NCBI GenBank assembly: GCA_934178345.1
Contig: CAKPQG010000042.1
Coordinates: 1 to 10,406 of the forward strand
Direction: 5' to 3'
Source of the DNA: an uncultured Dialister sp.
GTDB lineage: Bacteria > Bacillota > Negativicutes > Veillonellales > Dialisteraceae
Length of the DNA stretch: 10,406 bases
Positions 7,504 through 10,406 of this stretch are shown here, in pieces (positions within the stretch are counted from its first letter, which is position 1; every line of letters starts with the position of its first letter). A model generated the notes under the pieces. That model did no database searches. It worked only from the letters and a program-made list of their open reading frames with translations, and was not told the DNA's origin. The translations under genes and the position numbers were made by a program.

Positions 7504-7531
7504 GTGTCAGCTTACCTATGTCCAACATTGA
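7504..7531 (+). repeat. Degenerate CRISPR repeat inside the tracrRNA leader
   Basis: Aligned with the plus-strand array repeat, these 28 bases differ at three positions (GTGTCAGCTTACC in place of GTATCAGTTTACC, and ATGTCC in place of ATATCC). The copy then breaks off at ATTGAAACC, losing the CTAAAAC end. It lies in the same orientation as the true anti-repeat, 13 bases upstream of it. TCAGCTT (7507-7513) can pair with AAGCTGA (7536-7542), folding the copy into its own hairpin. Confidence 0.85.
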
Positions 7532-7633
7532 AACCAAGCTGAATGTATCAGTTTACCTATATCCAACATGTTCTAAGATAAGGCTTTTATGCCGTGGGGT
7601 ATAGCAGTAACCGACAAGCAATCTGCTCCTGAA

Positions 7634-7669
7634 AGACTGTATGAAGATTCTCTTTGTACAGTCTTTTTT
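7634..7669 (+). terminator. tracrRNA intrinsic terminator
   Basis: An 8-bp perfect stem, AGACTGTA (7634-7641) and TACAGTCT (7657-7664), can extend inward through GAAGA/TCTTT with one G-U pair. It is followed by five further T bases. No T-run follows on the minus strand, so it should not stop a cas9-directed transcript. Confidence 0.88.
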
Positions 7670-7697
7670 GTTGTTTTAGATAATCTTTTATAATTTC

Positions 7698-7726
7698 ATT
7701 ATAACATTTCAAAAAATGCTTGACAG
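7698..7726 (-). promoter_or_regulatory. Distal cas9 operon promoter, facing the tracrRNA gene
   Basis: On the minus strand CTGTCA (7721-7726) is followed after exactly 17 bases by TATAAT (7698-7703), preceded by TGT, an extended -10. The 11 bases TATAATGAAAT are identical to those at the tracrRNA promoter (7477-7487, plus strand), giving an inverted pair. A transcript from here would start near 7691 and cross the whole tracrRNA gene in antisense before reaching cas9 at 7423. The box lies just beyond the end of the DUF805 gene. Confidence 0.6.
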
Positions 7727-7732
7727 CTCCCT

Positions 7733-8236
7733 CTACGTATCCGCTTTCCTTCCGAGCGGATCCTCTCCATACGAGTTTCTCCCTTTCGTCCCACGAAAAC
7801 AGCAGAGATAGAGGAAGAGGAAGAACGAAGCAACGGGCACAAAGACCAGCAAAGACCAAAAGCCATTATGATTCAGATCATGCAGACGGCGTACCATCAG
7901 CATCATCCAGGGGATTCCCACTATCGTAAGTAAAACCATCCCCGGCAGATCGCCCGCCATGAAATCCGGCTGCTCCACACGGCCCATGATGACACATAGC
8001 TCAAAAATGCATCCCATCCCCCATAAAAACAGCGAACGGAAAATATATTTCTTTCGATTGATACGTCCATCGATCCCGATAAACTTGTCAAGCATCCCCT
8101 CTTGCTCCGCGTGAGAAGAGAGCCCGCTCCGGGTTTTCCCCTGACCCGCCTTTCCCAGAAAGCACCCGCAATGCCCACAGAATGAATCACTTTCCCTGAC
8201 CGAATAATGACACTTTGGACAAATCATCCGTCCCAC
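7733..8236 (-). CDS. Zinc-ribbon DUF805 membrane protein
   Basis: The 167-residue protein has an N-terminal zinc ribbon with C6, C9, C20 and C23 (CPKC and CGHC), a polar linker, and a DUF805 domain from about residue 50. DUF805 marks are FIGIDGRINRKKYIFR, RRLHDLNHNGFW (116-127) and GRNSYGEDPL near the end. Three hydrophobic segments (about 66-86, 98-115, 127-147) suggest an inner-membrane protein with the ribbon facing the cytoplasm. DUF805 has no established biochemical role, so none is assigned. The start is GTG at 8236 or, three codons in, ATG at 8227; AAAGGG upstream does not decide between them. The gene runs toward cas9 with no clear terminator between, but co-function with CRISPR is not implied. 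Confidence 0.88.
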   Translation of the reverse strand: MGRMICPKCHYSVRESDSFCGHCGCFLGKAGQGKTRSGLSSHAEQEGMLDKFIGIDGRINRKKYIFRSLFLWGMGCIFELCVIMGRVEQPDFMAGDLPGMVLLTIVGIPWMMLMVRRLHDLNHNGFWSLLVFVPVASFFLFLYLCCFRGTKGRNSYGEDPLGRKADT

Positions 8237-8282
8237 ACCCTTTCTATGTATTTCGCTTCAGTCCTACAGGCCATACGCCTTT

Positions 8283-8311
8283 TCTTTAGCATATCACAGA
8301 TACTATGACAA
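8283..8311 (-). promoter_or_regulatory. Possible promoter of the DUF805 gene
   Basis: On the minus strand TTGTCA (8306-8311) and TAAAGA (8283-8288, preceded by TGC) are 17 bases apart, about 47 bp before the start codon. The -10 box is a weak match. Confidence 0.4.
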
Positions 8312-8503
8312 AAAGCGCCCAAAAGAAAACATCGCTCATTGTTTCGCAAGAATTTCTCTTACCCTTTATGCACCCTTTTCAAAAAGGCGACGAAGCCGCT
8401 ACCATATAAGCCTTCCCCTAGAGGGGAAGGCTACGATACGAGAATACCCTCTTCTAAACAGGTGGCACACCACCCTTGTTAAACTATCCGCTCCCCAAGC
8501 ACC

Positions 8504-8661
8504 GTCATCCCGAGCGCAGCCGAGGGATCTTTATTGCACTGCCGCCATATGCACACATGCGCCCTCACTCAAACGACACCTTGGTGCTTCCTCTTTCGCC
8601 TTTCCCTCGCTCACGGTTTACCAGTCTGCAAGAAGGATCCTTCCACTTCGACCCTCATGAT
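8504..8661 (+). mobile_element. 158-bp MITE-like element, right copy 1
   Basis: It starts GTCATCCCGAGCGCAG and shares the interior motifs TTTATTGCACTGCCGCCAT and CACCTTGGTGCTTCC with the other copies. Its right end is degenerate (CCCTCATGAT instead of GGTCGGGATGAC), so the inverted ends are lost. Confidence 0.6.
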
Positions 8662-8814
8662 ACGCAAGAAAGACGGATCGTCTCACATCCTCTTTCACAC
8701 CGCTTCGTGGTTCCATCCTGCGCCTTTGGCGCGCCCCTTCTCCAAGGGGCTACTCATATCGTTGTTATAACGGGTAACCCGTAACTTGAATACCACTTTC
8801 GGGCATCGCCCAAT

Positions 8815-8835
8815 AAAAAAGGCGGCGAAGCCGCC
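8815..8835 (-). terminator. Terminator-like hairpin within the repeats
   Basis: On the minus strand GGCGGC-TTC-GCCGCC is followed by TTTTTT, a textbook intrinsic terminator shape. The adjoining GGGC-ATC-GCCC (8801-8811) may be a second small stem. No gene on the minus strand ends here, so it may be part of the repeat rather than a gene end. Confidence 0.55.
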
Positions 8836-8939
8836 TCTATATAAGCCTTCCCCGCATGGGGAAGGCTACGATACGAGAATACCATCTTCTAAAAAAGGCG
8901 GCACACCACCCTTGTGCACCTATCCGCTCACCAAACACC

Positions 8940-9096
8940 GTCATCCCGAGCGCAGCCGAGGGATCTTTATTGCACTGCCGCCATAGGCACGCATGCATCC
9001 TCACTCAAACGACACCTTGGTGCTTCCTTTTTCGCCTTTCCCTCACCCACGGTTTACCGCCTTGCAAGAAAGATCCCTCCACTCAGCCCTCATGAC
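8940..9096 (+). mobile_element. 157-bp MITE-like element, right copy 2
   Basis: It has the same start and interior as copy 1, with a degenerate right end (CAGCCCTCATGAC). Sequence after the element (ACGCAAGAAAGACGGATCG) is shared with copy 1, showing that the whole composite unit was duplicated, not only the element. Confidence 0.6.
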
Positions 9097-9221
9097 ACGC
9101 AAGAAAGACGGATCGTCTCATATCGTTTTTCATACCGCTGCGTAGAGTTGTGCCTCTTCAAGGCACTCTATCCTGCGCCTTCGGCGCGGCCCTTCTCCAA
9201 GGGCCTACTCGTATCGTAGGA

Positions 9222-9242
9222 GTGACTAGTGACTGGTAGCTG
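9222..9242 (+). repeat. Heptamer tandem repeat, 3 units
   Basis: GTGACTA, GTGACTG and GTAGCTG lie in tandem directly after GTATCGTAGGA. The same tract with a different number of units occurs at 9675-9702 and 10303-10323. Confidence 0.75.
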
Positions 9243-9394
9243 GGAGACTTTATCTCAACTGTCTTTCATATCATGGTCACCCTATCCGCCCCTGCGGGGC
9301 ACCTTCCCCTAGAGGGGAAGGCTACGATGCGAGAATTCCATCCTCCACAAAGGTAGCGCACCACCCTTGTTAAACTATCCGCTCCCCAAGCACC

Positions 9395-9551
9395 GTCATC
9401 CCGAGCGCAGCCCTCGATCTTTATTGCACTGCCACCATATGTACAAATGCGTCCTCACTCAAACGATACCTTGGTGCTTCCCTTTTCGCCTTTCCCTCGC
9501 TCACGATTTACAAGTCTGCAAGAAGGATTCCTTCACTTCGGTCGGGATGAC
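9395..9551 (+). mobile_element. 157-bp MITE-like element, right copy 3
   Basis: It begins GTCATCCCGAGCGCAG and ends CTTCGGTCGGGATGAC, so inverted ends are present. The interior is shared with the other right copies. Confidence 0.65.
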
Positions 9552-9674
9552 AAACAGAATACGAATCACCTCACATAGTTTTTCATACCGCTGCGTAGAG
9601 TTGTGCCTCTTCGAGGCACTCTATCCTGCGCCTTCGGCGCGCCCCTTCTCTAAGGGGCTACTCGTATCGTAGGA

Positions 9675-9702
9675 GTGACTGGTGACTAGTGACTGGTAGC
9701 TG
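9675..9702 (+). repeat. Heptamer tandem repeat, 4 units
   Basis: GTGACTG, GTGACTA, GTGACTG and GTAGCTG lie in tandem. This tract has one unit more than the otherwise matching tract at 9222-9242. Confidence 0.75.
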
Positions 9703-9856
9703 GAAGACTTTATCTCAGCTGTCTTTCATATCATGGTCACCCTATCCGCCCCTGCGGGGCACCTTCCCCTAGAGGGGAAGGCTACGATGCGAGAATACCA
9801 TCTTCTAAAAAGGCAGCGAAGCCATCACCCTGTGAGACTACCCGCTCCCCCGTATC

Positions 9857-10014
9857 GTCATCCCGAGCGCAGCCGAGGGATCTTTATTGCACTGCCGCCA
9901 TATGCACGCATGCGCCCTCACTCAAACGACACCTTGGTGCTTCCTTTTTCGCCTTTCTCTCGCTCACGGTTTACCGGTCTGCAAGAAAGATCCCTCCACT
10001 TCGGTCGGGATGAC
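9857..10014 (+). mobile_element. 158-bp MITE-like element, right copy 4
   Basis: This is the best-preserved right-hand copy. It begins GTCATCCCGAGCGCAG and ends with CTTCGGTCGGGATGAC. Over 23 bases the two ends are inverted repeats at 19 positions. It has no coding capacity, and I see no target-site duplication. Confidence 0.68.
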
Positions 10015-10182
10015 AGGTGGAAGACGGATAGCCTCACATAGTTTTTCACACCGCTACGTGGATCCATCCTGCGCCTTTGGCGCGCCCCTTCGCTAAGGGG
10101 CTACACGTATCGTATATAACACCGCTAGTTCCAAAACACGCAACATATCTCCAAAATGAGAGCCCATCCGCCCTCGCGTATC

Positions 10183-10260
10183 GTCATCCTGAGCGGACGA
10201 AAACGCCCTATGTGTGAAAAGCCCCAGCCAGAACAAGTGGGGACTGAGCCGAAGGATCTC
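10183..10260 (+). repeat. Variant end of the repeat family with an internal insert
   Basis: GTCATCCTGAGCGGA at 10183 and CCGAAGGATCTC near 10249 look like the two parts of one continuous element end, separated by about 50 bases. The insert contains a CCCCA/TGGGG stem (10222-10226 with 10238-10242). No matching right end of the 158-bp element is found downstream. Confidence 0.45.
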
Positions 10261-10302
10261 ATGCCACACATGTGAGACGATCCCTTCCCTCGTATCGTAG
10301 GA

Positions 10303-10371
10303 GTGACTAGTGACTGGTGATTTAAATACCACTTTCGGGCATCGCCCAATAAAAAAGGCGGCGAAGCCGCC
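10303..10371. repeat. Heptamer tract and second terminator-like repeat
   Basis: Two GTGACTR units (10303-10316) and a degenerate third lead into a block (10325-10371) nearly identical to 8788-8835. That block ends in the same GGCGGC-GAA-GCCGCC stem, which on the minus strand is followed by TTTTTT. The rest of the window to 10406 shows no gene. Confidence 0.6.
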
Positions 10372-10406
10372 TCCTCAACCCTGAACCTTGAACCAAATGA
10401 AAGCAA

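Larger units (their letters stand above)
7489..7669 (+). ncRNA. tracrRNA, with a degenerate second repeat at its 5' end
   Basis: This RNA pairs with the crRNA repeat, allows RNase III processing and is bound by Cas9. The anti-repeat (7545-7569) equals the first 25 bases of the plus-strand repeat. After a 3-base bulge (7570-7572), CTAAGAT (7573-7579) can pair with the GUUUUAG end of the crRNA repeat, with two G-U wobbles, leaving a 4x3 internal bulge. Next come a nexus hairpin GGC-TTTTAT-GCC (7582-7593), a stem AGCAG/CTGCT (7603-7607 with 7623-7627), and an intrinsic terminator AGACTGTA/TACAGTCT plus a T-run (7634-7669). The predicted primary transcript is about 180 nt, similar to long tracrRNA forms elsewhere. 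The 5' end is inferred from the promoter. The gene is divergent from cas9. Confidence 0.9.
8383..10113 (+). repeat. Four tandem copies of a ~450-bp composite repeat; no credible gene
   Basis: The 158-bp elements within the copies begin at 8504, 8940, 9395 and 9857, giving steps of 436, 455 and 462 bp. Each copy holds, in order: a double hairpin with CTTCCCC/GGGGAAG stems and the GATRCGAGAAT motif; an A-run with a GGCGGC-like or degenerate stretch; the 157-158-bp element; a CTCACATN spacer; and a GCGCC/GGCGC hairpin joined to a CCCCTT/AAGGGG hairpin. Copies 2 and 3 also carry a TGTGCCTC/GAGGCA hairpin. Open frames here overlap in two or three frames and repeat between copies, so I call none of them genes. 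Confidence 0.85.

Noticed and set aside
7733..8236. DUF805 protein as a new CRISPR accessory
   Set aside because: Adjacency is the only link; the zinc-ribbon DUF805 type is a general membrane protein and has its own possible promoter.
8476..10096. Family of about 100-codon similar peptides in the right flank
   Set aside because: They arise from the repeated DNA in several frames, without ribosome sites, and are disrupted differently in each copy.

Overview
The window carries one complete type II CRISPR-Cas locus set between gene-poor, repeat-rich flanks. I think the host is a Firmicute of the Negativicutes type (Dialister, Megasphaera, Selenomonas or Acidaminococcus-like). That guess rests on the C-ending codons of the alcohol dehydrogenase gene, the strong GGAGG ribosome sites and the many hairpin-rich intergenic repeats. 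It is an inference, and I cannot name a species.

Layout. Positions 1-660 hold no credible gene. They contain a 350-bp-period direct duplication, a 158-bp element with inverted ends, and several GC-rich hairpins. Positions 733-1920 (+) encode an iron-dependent (BDH/YqhD-like) alcohol dehydrogenase, closed by a strong bidirectional terminator at 1990-2018. A long hairpin at 2058-2123 reads as a terminator for the minus strand and probably ends CRISPR transcription. Positions 2188-2685 are an array of eight 36-bp repeats and seven spacers of exactly 30 bp. The crRNA sense is the minus strand, because the repeat there begins GTTTTAG. Then, all on the minus strand with overlapping ends, come cas2 (2713-3033), cas1 (3018-3944) and cas9 (3905-7423). 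Neither csn2 nor cas4 is present, so the gene content fits subtype II-C. Upstream of cas9, on the opposite strand, lies a tracrRNA gene (about 7489-7669) with a 25-nt perfect anti-repeat, nexus hairpin, second hairpin and intrinsic terminator. Positions 7733-8236 (-) encode a small membrane protein with a zinc ribbon and a DUF805 domain. From about 8380 to the end there is no credible gene. Four tandem copies of a roughly 450-bp composite repeat lie there, each containing a 157-158-bp element and several conserved hairpins.

How it works together. By knowledge of the family, Cas1-Cas2 insert new 30-bp spacers next to the leader-end repeat beside cas2. The array transcript pairs with the tracrRNA, is cut by host RNase III, and guides the Cas9 nuclease. 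All expected Cas9 and Cas1 catalytic residues are present, so the system looks functional.

The most interesting signals are in the cas9-tracrRNA control region. A second, degenerate repeat lies just ahead of the real anti-repeat. Two convergent promoters sharing an 11-bp -10 core flank the tracrRNA gene, so a cas9 messenger from the distal promoter would be antisense to the whole tracrRNA. The C-terminal (PAM-interacting) part of cas9 is also much more AT-rich than the rest of the gene, which suggests a swapped domain. In the flanks, a compensatory base-pair exchange in a repeated hairpin suggests that the repeats are kept for their structure.
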